Shown here piece by piece: positions 46,712-59,284 of a DNA stretch of 64,000 nucleotides (position 1 is the first letter of the stretch; the number at the start of each line of letters is the position of its first letter). The notes beneath the pieces are model-generated. The model made no database searches. It saw only the letters and a program-made list of their open reading frames with translations, and was not told the DNA's origin. Both the position numbers and the translations under genes were made by a program. The stretch spans positions 338,334-402,333 of the forward strand of contig JAODTK010002444.1 in NCBI GenBank assembly GCA_026419785.1. Direction: 5' to 3'. The DNA comes from Sclerodactyla briareus (Eukaryota > Echinodermata > Holothuroidea > Dendrochirotida > Sclerodactylidae).

Positions 46712-48235
46712 TAGTACAAGACCTGAATGTTTCCTTCAGGATCAAGATTGTGGACAACAATCGAATGTAGCCCCCCCTTCTTCCATGCGGCCCAACGTGC
46801 AAGTCATACCGAGACGTTTGTCATGGCTGGCACTTTGCGCATACGACCATAGATGGATCAATTTACATATTTTGATAACAGCAAGCACGTACATACCCTA
46901 AGCCTGACTGAACCCAGAAATATTTTTGTACCCCGTTTAATGTACCCATTAATGGCTTAGGCCTTCAAACCTTGGTTCATAACACAGCTCACGATTCGAC
47001 ATACCTCATCCTCCAACTAATATAATAACTGGAAACATGCGTCATGCAGTGACTAGAGAGCGCTACATGTAACAAGAGCAACTCGCTGGACATGGGTGAA
47101 ATTTACACGAAAACTGGCGGGGAGGAGCGGTGAGGGAACTATCTATATACCATACAAGATAGGAGAATCCGCTATGGCATGTACATTTTTGATATAATAG
47201 AACAATGTAGATAACGTGATCAGCTTGATCTCCCAATATCCAGTTTCTCAAACGTCAGTCATTCTTCAGATGAACACTCTCAATCACACCTAACTCAAGT
47301 CATCCCACTGCTGTATCTAAGATGTGTAAGAGCCATGCTGAAGACCACTAATACCAGCCAGTGAAGGCGTTCTGACAGAAAGCATTTAAACCTTCAAATT
47401 TAATCCACTCCAATCAGTTTTGCCATTTTAGGTCACTGGCGTCACAGTCAGTCGTTCATGTGCAATTTTCCAAACTGTCCGATTTCAATGACATTTGATG
47501 CAGCATAAGACTCACTGACGTCCTGAGAAAGTTGAAGTCTTATTGATAAGGGGATCTGTTTTGCAGGAGGGAGATGGGGGGGGATAGGGGGGCGGGGGGG
47601 GCAGGGTCCACTTGACGAATCACATTGGCCACAACTTTTGCATGATAAAACCTTCAGTCTAGCCTGATCTCTCTCTGCCTTCAGAGGACAACTGGAGGAT
47701 TGACTAAACAGGTATATTGGGGGTACAGAAATCATTACGCTTGGTCCTAATAGTTTTGCTGGCTGCTTTGCTTTTGTCAAGTGCCACGTTATATGCCAGA
47801 ACTCTGCGGTAATTTGCAAGTTGCTGGGTGACATCTACAATTAGAGAGCACTAGGAGTTTTTGTTGTTCGCGTATAAGTGAGCCTTCAGGCTCGCACCCA
47901 ATCCACCGCCCACTTTGCGTCGATGTTGCCCAGGCCAAGGAGACATTACATAGTGGTTGAATGTAATTTTGTAGTAGGTGGATATTAATAGCTTATATCC
48001 AATGCTTCGGTAGCTCAAACCGGACAATTTTCAATAGGTAGTGAACTTGTATGATGTGTTATTGAAGTTGTGTGCCTTGATTTCAGTTATACTGACCTTT
48101 GTGACACTAAGCGAGCATCAAGAAGATTACACTTCTTAATTTGTGAGAGGTGATACATAGTTTTTTTCACACGATGGCCCATTAGGCTCCTTCATGACTT
48201 TCCGACCTCAACTCTTTGGGTGGTAAATGTCACAC
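46712..48235. other. Unassigned, intron-like
   Basis: No recognised gene. A 128-codon minus-strand frame (47834-47448) crosses a G-rich run (47565-47605) and lacks any domain. Confidence 0.4.
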
Positions 48236-48469
48236 AGCGTCAAATGAATGTTTTCGTCAATGTCCATCAAAGCCTGTAAGCATTTTTAATGGCAAAGACA
48301 TGCAAATTGCATATTGTTCTACAATTTGAATGAAATTGCCCATACACACCTTTAATTACCTCCACCTACCCATTCCTGGTAGACCCATGAGTACTACTAG
48401 TCAATGATTAAACTTTTCACATATCATGGCAACCCGACCTAACCTGCAGGAGAAATTAGCATTTCGGAG

Positions 48470-49340
48470 TTTGCCACATCATGGCCCCTTTGCCCCTTCA
48501 ATGCCATTTTAGGTGGTCAATAATGACCCAGTGGTTAATGGAACATTGTTGACCATGTGTGGTCATGATCCATCGAAGCATGAGTATTTAAGGGCATAAA
48601 ACATGGAAGGTAAGAATGACATGGTCATCACGATAGCCTAACCAGCATGACTGGTTGAGCCAATAAAATTGGGCCCCAGAGCCCAAACTGGGGAGATTTT
48701 GTGGTATTTCATATAATGGCCTAGAGCCCTAATTGGGCCTATAGGCCCACTATTCCTGACACCCCCCATGGCCCTCTACCCTCGGGAACATCACTGTACT
48801 GGAAGGTACGGCTCTCAACCATCATTTTTGACCGATTGTCAGCACTTAGCATCAAAATTTGTAGGAGATACAAGCTTTTTGCAGTATTTCATATAATGGG
48901 GCCCTAGAGCCCAATAGATGGGTCCCCTGGGCCCATATTCCCGAACACCCCCAATGGCCCTCTACCCAGGAAACATTACATGTAACGTGGACGAAAATCA
49001 TTTGAAGCTTTGTGGAGATATGCAATTTCAAAGAACCCTTGCGTGAAATTTCATAAAATTGCCCTCGGTCCCGAGTAGACATTGGATAAAAAATTCCTGA
49101 ACAACCCGAAGAAATGGCCGTTAGACCACTAATATGACTGAACATCAGCACTGTGCACTAAAATTTGTAGAAAGCATTTTGAAGTTTTCCACTTATTGGC
49201 CCATTGTGCCTCTTTAATGGCATTTGACCTAGACCGTCAGGTGGTCAACAAATGACGGCCATTATTCATAAACATGTGACGCAAGTTTTTGTTGTCTGGT
49301 TGAGATTCATCAATGCTAACAATTTTGTGGCCCAAAAACC
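48470..49340 (+). repeat. Tandem array, ~170-190-bp unit, with repeated flanks
   Basis: Three diverged units (about 48690-48880, 48880-49040 and 49040-49190) share 'gtatttcatataatgg', 'ccctagagccc', 'gggcccatattcc', 'aacacccccaatggccctct' and 'catcaaaatttgtagg.ga'. The stretch before the array (48478-48560) and the one after it (49190-49280) also match each other ('tggccc.ttgccc', 'aatg.cattt', 'ggtggtcaa.aaatgac'). The array is therefore embedded in a larger duplicated segment. Confidence 0.65.
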
Positions 49341-49566
49341 AAAAGATTTTTGACTATATATATAGCGATAGATGGTAAGATATATAAGATGAAGGATAGA
49401 TAGAAGGATAGTAGAATGACATGGCCCTCACAAGTAAGCTCAACCTGTTTGAGCTAAACATGATATACGTTTGTTGTATAAATCGTTAAACGTATACTTG
49501 TAGAGGCGGAGATAGTCAAAAAATTATCACGAACTACCAGATTATGTTTGGTATGAACGTTAGATG

Positions 49567-49760
49567 TTAAAGGATGTCAAGAGTCAATATCGAGAGTCTC
49601 TCAATCTTTATCCAGGTTCTCCACATTGGTTTGTGATAGAGTAACGCACATATTATCATATCTGTGTGATAAATGTTGTCTGGTAATGCCTTCATTGTTC
49701 GAAAAACTTTACTTATTGAATTTCGGAAGTACATGGAAGTATCTTCCAAGTCGAATCAAT
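49567..49760 (+). repeat. Dispersed repeat family G, copy 1
   Basis: Aligns with 55556-55760: 'aaaggatgtcaagagt', 'gatagagtaacgcacatatt', 'tgtgtgata', 'ggtaatgcctt', 'cttacttattgaatttcgg'. It is followed by a short (ggac)n patch at 49837-49870. Origin unknown. Confidence 0.65.
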
Positions 49761-50269
49761 TGAAAATATTAAGAACACATCACTATATTGTAAACATTAC
49801 TGTTCAGATCAAATCCGAAAAGGTAAGATAGATGGCCAGACGGACGATGGACGGACGGACGAATGGACACATGGATTTGACAGCACGACACACTGAAATT
49901 TTGTTCATTCGCCAGACCCGCTGCCTCATGTACTTGCCCCTACTTGCCCCTCATAAACTAGGTACTAATTAGGACAAAGACAAATCATTGAAGTTTGCGC
50001 CGTTTTCGGTGACTCAAACTAATGAGTTCTAAGTTTAAGTTGAGAGTTACATTCTTCTCCCAGTTTACCTATAGTGTTGAAAAATTATAGTAAAGCAGGC
50101 TCGATACTAGTGGGGTCAGTTTCAAGGCATTATTTGAAGATGTCTAAGTGACTGAGGGGTGTGTCAATATACAGAATAGTATGACCCACCCAGACAATGA
50201 CTCACCCGACTGTGTATTGTTGGTGCATCATACAATTGACATTAAACATGTACCTTCTTTCTATCTTTG

Positions 50270-53200
50270 TAGGTTGGTAGGCACTTCTTTTTTTGCCGGC
50301 CCTGGGAGGTAACCACCACGGCTGACCCTTTGGGTGCCTTTAATGATGCTCTATGCGTTTCATGCCCTTTTGCCTTAAACATTTTTTGCATCATTTCAAA
50401 GCTCTTCGGGTCGGTTGCCGGTTCTTCTAAGGACCACCTGGAAGTCCTTGGTTACTTACCCCGGTTTCGCTTGAACCGTGGGTTCTTTTGTCTTGGGCAT
50501 GAGGATACCGGTGGAGTCGGTGCGTCTGCAGGCCTGCCTTCAGATAGTGCAGAGGCCCTAACCCCCGGGGTAGCGCCTGGGGGACTGCTGCCTTATTCAT
50601 CTGGCGTAAAAATCCCCCCGATCACCCCTCTTCTGCTATTTCGCGACTAGGTGTCACCCTAGGTCGGTGTTTCGGGGTGCCCACTCGAGGTCCGTGCTCT
50701 TCCGAATTAGTCTTTGTTGGTGTCTGTGTGGGGGTCGTGGCCGTGGGTTTTTCCCACTTGCCCTAGCTTTTGTCCCTCCCTTTCTTACTCACCTTATCAT
50801 CATGTTATTTCAGTTTTGCTCATACGACACCTACTGCAGACCCCCCTCTGTGACATCTGTTCTCTTTTTTCTTTCTCTTTCGCGAATATACGTGGTCTCC
50901 AACCGCAATCTCACCAGGTTCCACCAACTCCTTATGGCTCAGCATCCTCATCTACTTTTTTAACTGAACAACAACAGATAAAGCACCTCTGATTTAACAC
51001 ATCTCCAGTGTCCCAACTATATTCTTCATGATTGTTTTCATTCATTCCAGGCTGGAGGTGCGCCTTGTCCACTCCAGCATCCCTGTCAGCCTCCTTTCTG
51101 AATTTGATCTCTGTGCTGATTTTCAACTTCTCTGGCTCAAAGTCTCTCTTCCTCGCTTGACTACGGTGGTTTCGGTTGTGTTTTACCCCGTTCTCCCAAT
51201 TGTAATAATCCGATGCTTATTCTCGCATCTCTCACTCTGCGGTTGAATTACTAATTCAACGTTATAACGACGTGAATTGCTATAACTGGGTGCTTTCAAG
51301 AATGTCACTAATGCAGAATGGCTCATACCCTCTACCGGCTCTGATAGAGCTGGTGTCGAAGCTGAGTCTTTTGCTATTACCATGGTCTCACCCAGCTCAT
51401 TAATTCTCCCACCCGTATTCCAGATCGTGCCTCGGACTCTGCTAACTTTGTTGGATCTTTTTTCGCACTACTCAGCCCCTTATTTCAGTCCAGCAACTGT
51501 CTCTGCCCCTATTGGCTCCTCTGACCCTTGCCTCATTTAACCCTGTCCTCACAATCTAACTCCTACAATGCAAGGCCCTCCCCACCAAAGGCAGAACTCT
51601 GGAACTACTCCAAAGCTTGACTGGTTGTCTTCGGGGATTTTTTTCAGTCTTCCCTGGGGATAAACGACCTCTCAAATGACCCCTCTACCTCTGCTTCTTC
51701 CTATTTTCGGAAATTATCTTCTAGGAATGAACACTTTTATTCCGTACACTTTAAGATCAGGCTCCTTCATCACCTTCAGGGTTTCAACCAGCAATGTACT
51801 ACTGGCCGTCCAGGAGAAGAACGACTTTAATCGAAAGACTTGCTACCTTCTCCTTCACCTGATTCCGTCAAAGCCTATGTTACTGCTCGTATGTGTGATC
51901 TGAGACATCGATGACGGCAAAAATTCTTCATTTCACACGGTATGGCTAATAAACTTTCATCCTGCCTTCTGGTAGTCGTTCAATTTGGTCGCTGGCCAAT
52001 CTGTGTCCGCTAACTTCTTGGTACTTCCAAATTCCCCTCCGCTGGTCAAACGATGCTCTTTGGCTAGTGATGCCACCTCTAAAACTAATACTTTTGCCGA
52101 GCTATTCTCTTCTCATTCCACTAGGACCGATGCTCATCCTCCTCCATCTTTTGCCAGCTTTGTGAACATCATGGATGTTGTTTTCACTACGCCGCATGGT
52201 CCCGCCAAACACCACTAGTTTAGACATTAATAAACATCTGGTCCCTGAGGCATTTCCTCCTATAGTCCCTCCTTGAAATTGTGCCCCGAACTTGCGCTAT
52301 CCTAGCAAGCTTTACCCGCTTTTTATTCTATGGGATGCTAACACTTCTGTGTGGAAACATTCTTCAATGTCTGCCCCAGGGTCCCCCTAAAAAGGGTGAC
52401 AAATACTCCAACCCCTCCAATTACAGGCCGATCGCCATCACCCTCTCCTCTCCAAATTTGGAAACTATGTAAACAATCTGTTTTGAACTTTCTTGAGTTT
52501 CACTCTCTCATCATGACCACCCAGTATGGTTTCCCCTCCTCCGGCATAGCCGATCTACGGGGACGCTACTATATTTTTGTCACAAATCCATTGGGCCCCA
52601 GCCATTGAGTTTTTTCTGGATGAAAGTAGGGCTATTGCCCCCTTGATATCTCTAAGGCCTTTGACCGTGTTTTGCACGCCGGACTCCTTTCCAAATTAAC
52701 TTCTTTGGTTTCAGCCCCCTTCTATCCACCTCTTGGACTGCCAGTTTTTTTTACCGGTCGCTCTATCTCTTTAGGGTTGATGGTGCTCTCTCCGAGAACC
52801 TTCCTTAATCAATGCTGGTGTTCTTCAAGGTTGTGTTTTCTCTCCTACACACTTTCTCATTTTTTCTCAATGATCTTCTTCAGCTCTACTATCTACTTCC
52901 CATAGTTTTCACTCCTTTGCTGATGTTCCTACCCTTCACCACTCTTGTGCTCCTGCGCTTTCCTTCCTTCCTCGGCCCCGGAAGCGAAACGATTTTGTCT
53001 ACAACCGTTCGCTAGTTGCCAATACAGCTGAACATGATCTTCTTCTAGTTTGAACTGGGGCACTGCTATCTGGTTACCCTTCAACACCATCTACAACTCA
53101 TCAACATTGCTCTTGCTGATTTCTGGTCGCGTGTTTCTGATCGCCCAGCTATTTTCATGGCTTACCAGATCCTCCCTCAGTCTACCTCTCTTAATATTCT

Positions 53201-53893
53201 TGGTATTGAAATCATAATACCCTGTCTTGGACTCTCATATCAAGTCGAATCGCTACTAATGCTTCAGAAGTTGGGCTTCTTATTTCGCACAAGGAAACTA
53301 CTTCAACACAACACTACTTCTCTTTCTTCCTGCTTTTACAAGCCCAATTCGCTCCCTAATGGAATATGGTTGCCATATTTGGGGTGGGCTTCGCCATCCT
53401 CTCTCACTGTCCTTGATCAGATTCAGAAAACGGCCGTTCGTCTCATCAACGATGAGCATCTCACTTCCTCACTTCAATCTCATCCCCTCGCAGATCTGTT
53501 TCATCTCTCTGCCGCCTTTACCGTTACTTTTATGGTCAATGTCTTTGAGCTTGGGGATCGCTATGCTGTTCCTCCTGTACTCGAGGTTACTCGCCAGACT
53601 CGCTATTATATTCCAGCCACCCGTTCGGTTGCATCTTCCCGTCATCCCACCGAAACCTATGCTCGCTCCTTTTTTCCTCGACTTCGCGTGCCTGGAATAG
53701 GCTTCCTCGGGATTGTATTTCTACCTGATGACCCTCCAGCGTTCAAGAGTAGATCAAAGCTGGATCTCTCCTTTTCTTTTAGTTCTTGTGCTTGGGGTTG
53801 CCTTTTTGTTTAGGCAATTATGGGTCGACTTACCTCATGTCACTTGTTTAAAAAAAATAAAAATAAAAATAAAAATAAAATTAAAAAATCTAA
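50270..53893 (+). mobile_element. Decayed Jockey-like LINE
   Basis: A plus-strand non-LTR retrotransposon broken by many frameshifts. An apurinic-type endonuclease begins near 50884 with ANIRGLQ, with later fragments around 51320-51540. The reverse transcriptase is traceable from 52376 (KKGDKYSNPSNYRPIAI) through ISKAFDRVLHAGLLSKL at 52645-52690 to the palm box at 52910-52930, which reads FADV rather than (F/Y)ADD. The longest intact stretch, 53157-53813, is the C-terminal domain with SLNILGIEI, LFRTRKLLQ, IWGG-like and RLINDE segments. It ends in an (aaaat)n tail at 53850-53890. The lost second aspartate and the frameshifts make it inactive. Confidence 0.85.
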
Positions 53894-53894
53894 A

Positions 53895-54685
53895 AAGTAC
53901 AGTAGGCCGTCTAAATCACAGACGCTACATCCTGATAGTAAAAATGAATTATCGACTCTGCAGCATCATCCTTACAAGCGAGTAGCACTGCTCCACGATC
54001 TGTGAAAATCTAAGCTTCAAGTAGCCCACACCAACTCATACCAACCTACGTCATTCCTCGAAGGCCTGGTCATTATCTGCCAAGGATTACTGCACGGTAT
54101 AAAAATTGATCGGGGTAACCGACACCGTGAAAATGCACAAGCATGTGCAAACAAACGGATTGCTGGCAGCCATCCAGGGTAGCCAATTGGATGTTTACAC
54201 ATTACTGTACAGTACGCCCCGAAAACACATGCACCCGCCATTGCGAATTGGCAGGGCATTCAACCAACAGAATAATATGGTCACTTCAGAGGGAATGGCA
54301 TGTAAATAGGACGAGTGACTGCTCGATTATAAGATCCTTCTGTCAACTGACTGACCCATATTGCCAGCCAAATAATAAATGCTTGTTGCAACCCGCCATC
54401 AGAGACTAAGTGGAAGGCAAACAAGTGTGCACCTTACAGTTTCAAATGAAAGTAAAAGAACCATGTGATATGGCATGACTAACCTAACAAGTGGGTTCAC
54501 GAACCTTTTTCCGTGATCAGTGATTTTTCCTTTTTCAGCTTTAGTATGTTCCAACCAACCTATCCCTAGGAGTCGACAGACAGCGAATTGCCAGTTAACG
54601 TACAACAAAATCTGAAAACATATAGATGTGAATAGTTTTCAGGCCCCTGATTGCACTACTGTAACTATAGCACTAATCAGTGACC
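53895..54685. other. Unassigned sequence
   Basis: Between the LINE tail and the composite repeat there are overlapping open frames on both strands at 54017-54409, with no recognisable domain. Confidence 0.35.
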
Positions 54686-54689
54686 AATT

Positions 54690-55330
54690 CCACATTAAAA
54701 AAACCCTAAAAATTGTGGGGACTGAAAGTAAACCAAACCCACAAGGTTGCATTAAAATCTGACAAACTTTTTAATTTTGTGTAAATTATGCAAATCAGAC
54801 CTCTGTGGAAGGACCTCCAGTGACCTTGAATCTATGTAGAGAAATCTTGGGACTGAGGTGAAATACCCACTAGGTTTAATGAAAATAGGACCAACTTTCA
54901 AGATTGCATAAATTCGATGAATGACCTCCAGCGACCCAGAATATTGTAAAAAAAATTGGGAATGAAGCTAGACCATAATTCAGACCATAAGTTCCATAAT
55001 ATATAGAAATTAGAAGGCTTTATAATTACCACTTTTATGCTGAGAATCTGATCAGTTATTATATCAGTACTATGAGAAAACCAAATCACCATAGCACCTT
55101 TGGCTCGTCCAAAATCTTGTAACAAGCTCAACAACAAAATTGACATTTAAATAGGCTAATTACCCCATTCAATTGGGAACAAAATCTAATCATAATGTGT
55201 TCACCAACCGCCTACTACATACAAAAGTATTAAATTGCTCTAACCATTTCAGAGAAATTGTGTAAAGAGGAAGTGTGACCACCCACACATATACACACAT
55301 GCCAAAGTGATCGCTAAGTCTCCTCCACAT
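54690..55330 (+). repeat. Composite repeat family F, copy 3
   Basis: Three ~115-bp core units (54700-54990: 'attatgcaaatcagacctct', 'gacctccagtgaccttgaat', 'gggactgaggtgaa', 'gattgcataaatt') are followed by the family tail: 'gagaatctgatcag', 'ccatagcacctttggctcgt', 'aaaatcttgtaacaagctc', 'acacacatgccaaagtgatc'. Same orientation as the copies at 27.2 and 44.0 kb. Confidence 0.65.
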
Positions 55331-55555
55331 TTTAAATTACTCAAGACCAAAGGCAGACATCTACCAGTTTCCACAGAAATTGACAAACTTTCACAATTTG
55401 AATGAACCACACATAGTCATACAAAACTTTAAATAACTTGCAGTGACTGGTTCTCATCTGAATTATTGTTTGAATTCTAAGTATCAAAATTAGGCAGAAT
55501 TAGGTTACGCACTAGAAGCATTCCAAAAAACATTACCGTTCCCCAAAATGCAGGC

Positions 55556-55760
55556 TTTAAAGGATGTCAAGAGTAAATTTGGAGCACAATTCATTTTCAG
55601 ATTTATAACCCTGGCTCCTGATAGGGTAACAGTAACACACATATTGCGGCCGCGTAGTTTACATGTGTGATATGTATCGTACTACTGAGAGTCCACAGCA
55701 AGCCCGGTAATGCTTCAACGTGGGGAACACCTTACTTAATGAAATTCGTGAGGTAAACAG
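55556..55760 (+). repeat. Dispersed repeat family G, copy 2
   Basis: Partner of 49567-49760. Shared blocks are 'taaaggatgtcaagagtaaa', 'tgatagggtaacagtaacac', 'atgtgtgata', 'ggtaatgctt' and 'cttacttaatgaaattcg'. It carries a short insert containing gcggccgc at about 55645. Confidence 0.65.
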
Positions 55761-55769
55761 AAGAAATAC

Positions 55770-58700
55770 ATCGAAATACAGTGAAATTTTGCCCATGTAA
55801 AAATATAAAGAAAATAAGACATCATTATTATTATTGTGGAGAATTTTCTTGTACAACAGTAGGCAAATATTCAAGTCTTGGTTTGCTCTATTTGAGGAAA
55901 GGAGGAGGGAAGGAAAGGGTGTCTGCCAGGAAACAGTAAGTTCATTATTCGACAGAGAGATGTACTCCAAACCTTTGTCGGAACAGATCAGACTCAGTCG
56001 AATACCGATTTGCCACTGTCCTGGGGGAGGAGCGACCTCGGGTACATCAGGCAATTCTTGGGGGGTTCAATTTCAGTGAGAGGCCAGACCAAAATTGAAC
56101 TAGAATTTATATGCCAAGAGTTGGTCTGTAGTCACCAAACTTGTTCAAGCCAAGTCATATTCACCCAAAACATGGTGCAAGTAAATCATTTCAAGCAAGT
56201 CACTGTACAAAGTCAATGAAGCAAGTCACCAATTTCTGTCAAGTCACCGGCCATGTTTTCAACCCCAGAGTCTCAAGTCTGGACTTATTACGACACTGCC
56301 TTATGACCGTATAATCTGTAATAACCCCCGGGGGGCGATTATTTGAGGGTAATTTTTTACGGCAAATAATATAATTTTGCGGTGAAGGCTTCCAAAATTT
56401 CCTATACTACTACGGTGTTAGGCTAACTTCCCAAACATTCTTATTAAACATTTTTTGTGTACAGCCTGTTTACTATCATTTTCATTGTACTTTTTTTGGG
56501 GAACTATTGCGTCCTAACCTTCATTGGAATTTCCCCCAAACAGGGGGGGGCCTTTTTCACAGGGGGCTTCTATGCAGATTATACGGTATGTGGCATATTT
56601 TTGGCATACTGTATGTGAGATTTCAATGCTGAGGAATTCGATTTTTTCGCGACTGCTAATTGATGTCCCCAATGACCATTTATGTCCATCAGTTTTATTA
56701 TTAGAAAGTTACCCTAACTATGACTCCACTCTAAAATTTAACCAACACAGAGATGTATAATTTAAGCCTAAAGGCCTAAACGTCCGAGTGGTTACACATT
56801 GCATTGCACTCGACACTATATACGAACAATATACGAGTCCACTCGTAACATAGGCACTTTTCATTAAATTGGAAATAGAGCATGGCCAGCGGTTCGCCTC
56901 AGATTATTCAAAAAACCCTGTGTAAACCAAGGGGTAAATTACTAGTCCCCGGACACTTCTTTCATAAGCTTGTGTCGTGGCAAATTGATACAGCTGTCGT
57001 TTGAAATATGAAAGCACAAATCGCTCCCACTACACTGGTAAATCTTTCGACGTCAGGTAAGAGGTTATGTATATATTACGTTTTACTGTTAGGGTATGAA
57101 GATGGATCTGCTAGATGTACTTTACTGTCGCTGCTCGCCAAATTCTGAATGTTCTTTCTTTCCTTCTGCAATGCTCATGTGTCCTTTCACATCTCTGTAA
57201 GGGTTCTGAGCAATACGAAGGCCATAATGTGTAAGGAGCATTTAGCTTCCTCCCCCCGCATCTCTCTTTTTGTTAAGTTTAGTTCAAGTTCAGGGGGGCT
57301 ATATTGAAGTTTGAAACCCTATACCCAGTGCACTCTACCTCAACTTTTGAAAGAAATTAAGTACTTTCATTATTCAATTGAATCCCCCCTGTCCCTCTGA
57401 AAATAATATTTCACTGATTTCCCCTTCCTTTGTGGAATATAGAAGCACTAAATGCCGGGTTTCCATTCACTATTTTTTCTTTTTTCTCTGATTGTTAAGC
57501 GCTTGAGGCTGAGTGGGTAAAGCTCTATTTAAATTGTTGTATATGTATGTATGTAATGTAGGATGTTTATGTCTATTGAGTCAGTAATCAGTTTTTCAAG
57601 GTTAGAGGCACAAGCACCATCTGTTGGAGTTTGGAGAGCAATGTCAATGGGGGTCCAAACTAGTGAAAAGCATTTTTCGTGTGGGAACACATTGTATTTA
57701 TGGGGCCCTCATGAAATTTGCATTTGGTTGAAGCCCACAAACAATGTACTCATGTGGTCCAACGTATGACTGTTCTCAGACTGCGACAACCACAAATAAA
57801 CGTTACCAATGTGGGCCTCCCTTAATCAATGCCACAAATATGACGTCATTAGTCGTCGGCCGCAGGCAGTCACAAAGATTTTTGAGACATGCATCTAGGC
57901 CTCGTTCCATGTTCAGTTTTGAAGGAGTGTCCCTCGCTGCCAAAAAATTTACTGTGGAAAATTGGATTTTGGATGCCCCGTGGGGAAAAAACCCTCCCAG
58001 TCTAAAGCAGCTTGCCAGGCCACTTGCTTCAAACATCAAGTAAACCTGCGGGGTCAACAAATCTGATACTATAGATACCCAGCGACACAAGAGCTCCAGA
58101 CGCGTGATTGAGTGTCCAGCATTATGCATTTTGAAGCCTTAACGTCTCTCCCACCCAGGGCAAAATGGGCCATTGTGCATTATCGACATTCTATAATAAG
58201 GACAGAAGCCTGGGTCACAATGGATATCCTGTAAAGCCATTTCAAGGCTTATGCTAATTCAGGGGTGCAAGGGATGGATAATTTTTGGATAATCAATCCT
58301 TTTCTGACAATCAGCAAACCGAAAGCATCATTCCAGTGGGAGCTCATCGCCGGGGAGAAAGTACCAATTTCTGAAAGTTTGGGGTACACCTAATAGAAGT
58401 TGACTATCCCGTGCATGAAAATTTGTCATCTTTGTGTAATTTATTAGACCTTCCAGATGCTTAAAACAGGTATAAAGATGGCAAAGAACCAAAAACTGAT
58501 TAGATTTCTGGCATGGTATTTATGCTGGTTGGGTAGTTTAAATCCTATAATTTTGTGTTTTCGCAAAGTTTGTTGGAATCCTGAAACGAAATAACATTGG
58601 AGTTTAGGACTCTATAGTCTGTGACTAAGTTGTTAAGTACTCTATCCTATAGTCATGGGGCATACTAATTGTATAGTGTACCGAAATTCCTAAAGTTTGT

Positions 58701-59105
58701 TCCTCTTTCAATACCTCCATGAAAGCTCCCAGTAATTTGGTCCATTTGTTGGTTGTGAGAATTTTATAGCCAGGTTAAGCCATGGGTCGCTGGAATGGTT
58801 TGTCTAATATTTGCATAAACTTATGCAAATAACTTTTAGCGTACCTGATTACATGACACGTTTTGTGTAGGAAGACGAAATCCGATGAGAATCCTCAAAC
58901 GAAGCCAATGCCTCAGCCTTAATTGAAACCCAATCACCTTTAGCCTACTTGCACTTAGGAAGATGGTGGCATGGTAGATATTATGAGCAGTTCAAGATGT
59001 CCAAGTCTCACCCCTGGAAAGACAAAAACCTGTGGTCATACCATTCAGCTAAAGGGGTGTGGGGGGTTACCTACATGCCAGAGCCATACTTAATACCACA
59101 TGTCC
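55770..59105. other. Unassigned; includes weak exon-like and regulatory-like patches
   Basis: No confident gene. An exon-like segment at 55860-55935 (acceptor 'cttgtacaacag', donor GTAAGT) codes for only 25 residues rich in E and R. A short ATG-led frame at 57008-57056 runs into a GTAAGA. The stretch 57780-58150 is open on both strands and holds a cAMP-response-type tgacgtca at about 57841, so it could be regulatory. Confidence 0.3.
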
Positions 59106-59107
59106 AG

Positions 59108-59280
59108 TTTCTGTGACACAGGGATTAAAAATAGAATCCTTTGGTCGAGATCTTCCCTTTGTTTGCTCTACTGTGCAAGCACAAAGCTCTGGTCACACTA
59201 TAACCGTAACAATAGAAGCCCATGATAACAGCGCTGGGAGGCTAATAGCTGTTATTTTCCGAAAATTAAAATCTCACTGA
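59108..59280 (+). CDS. Candidate 3' coding exon, unknown beta-rich protein
   Basis: After an acceptor-like 'ccacatgtccag' (59096-59107) the frame enters with two spare bases. It reads SVTQGLKIESFGRDLPFVCS, a segment with GHTITVTIEAHDNSAGRL, and stops at TGA 59278-59280. The alternating pattern suggests a beta-sandwich-like segment with one cysteine. The pyrimidine tract is weak, and the frame is open upstream to 59059, so the true start is uncertain. An AATAAA at 59700 could serve as polyadenylation signal. The entry phase matches the plus-strand candidates upstream, without proof of linkage. Confidence 0.35.
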
Positions 59281-59284
59281 TTTG

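Noticed and set aside
47448..47834. Minus-strand 128-codon open frame
   Set aside because: It passes through a G/C homopolymer region and has no recognisable motif; chance length.
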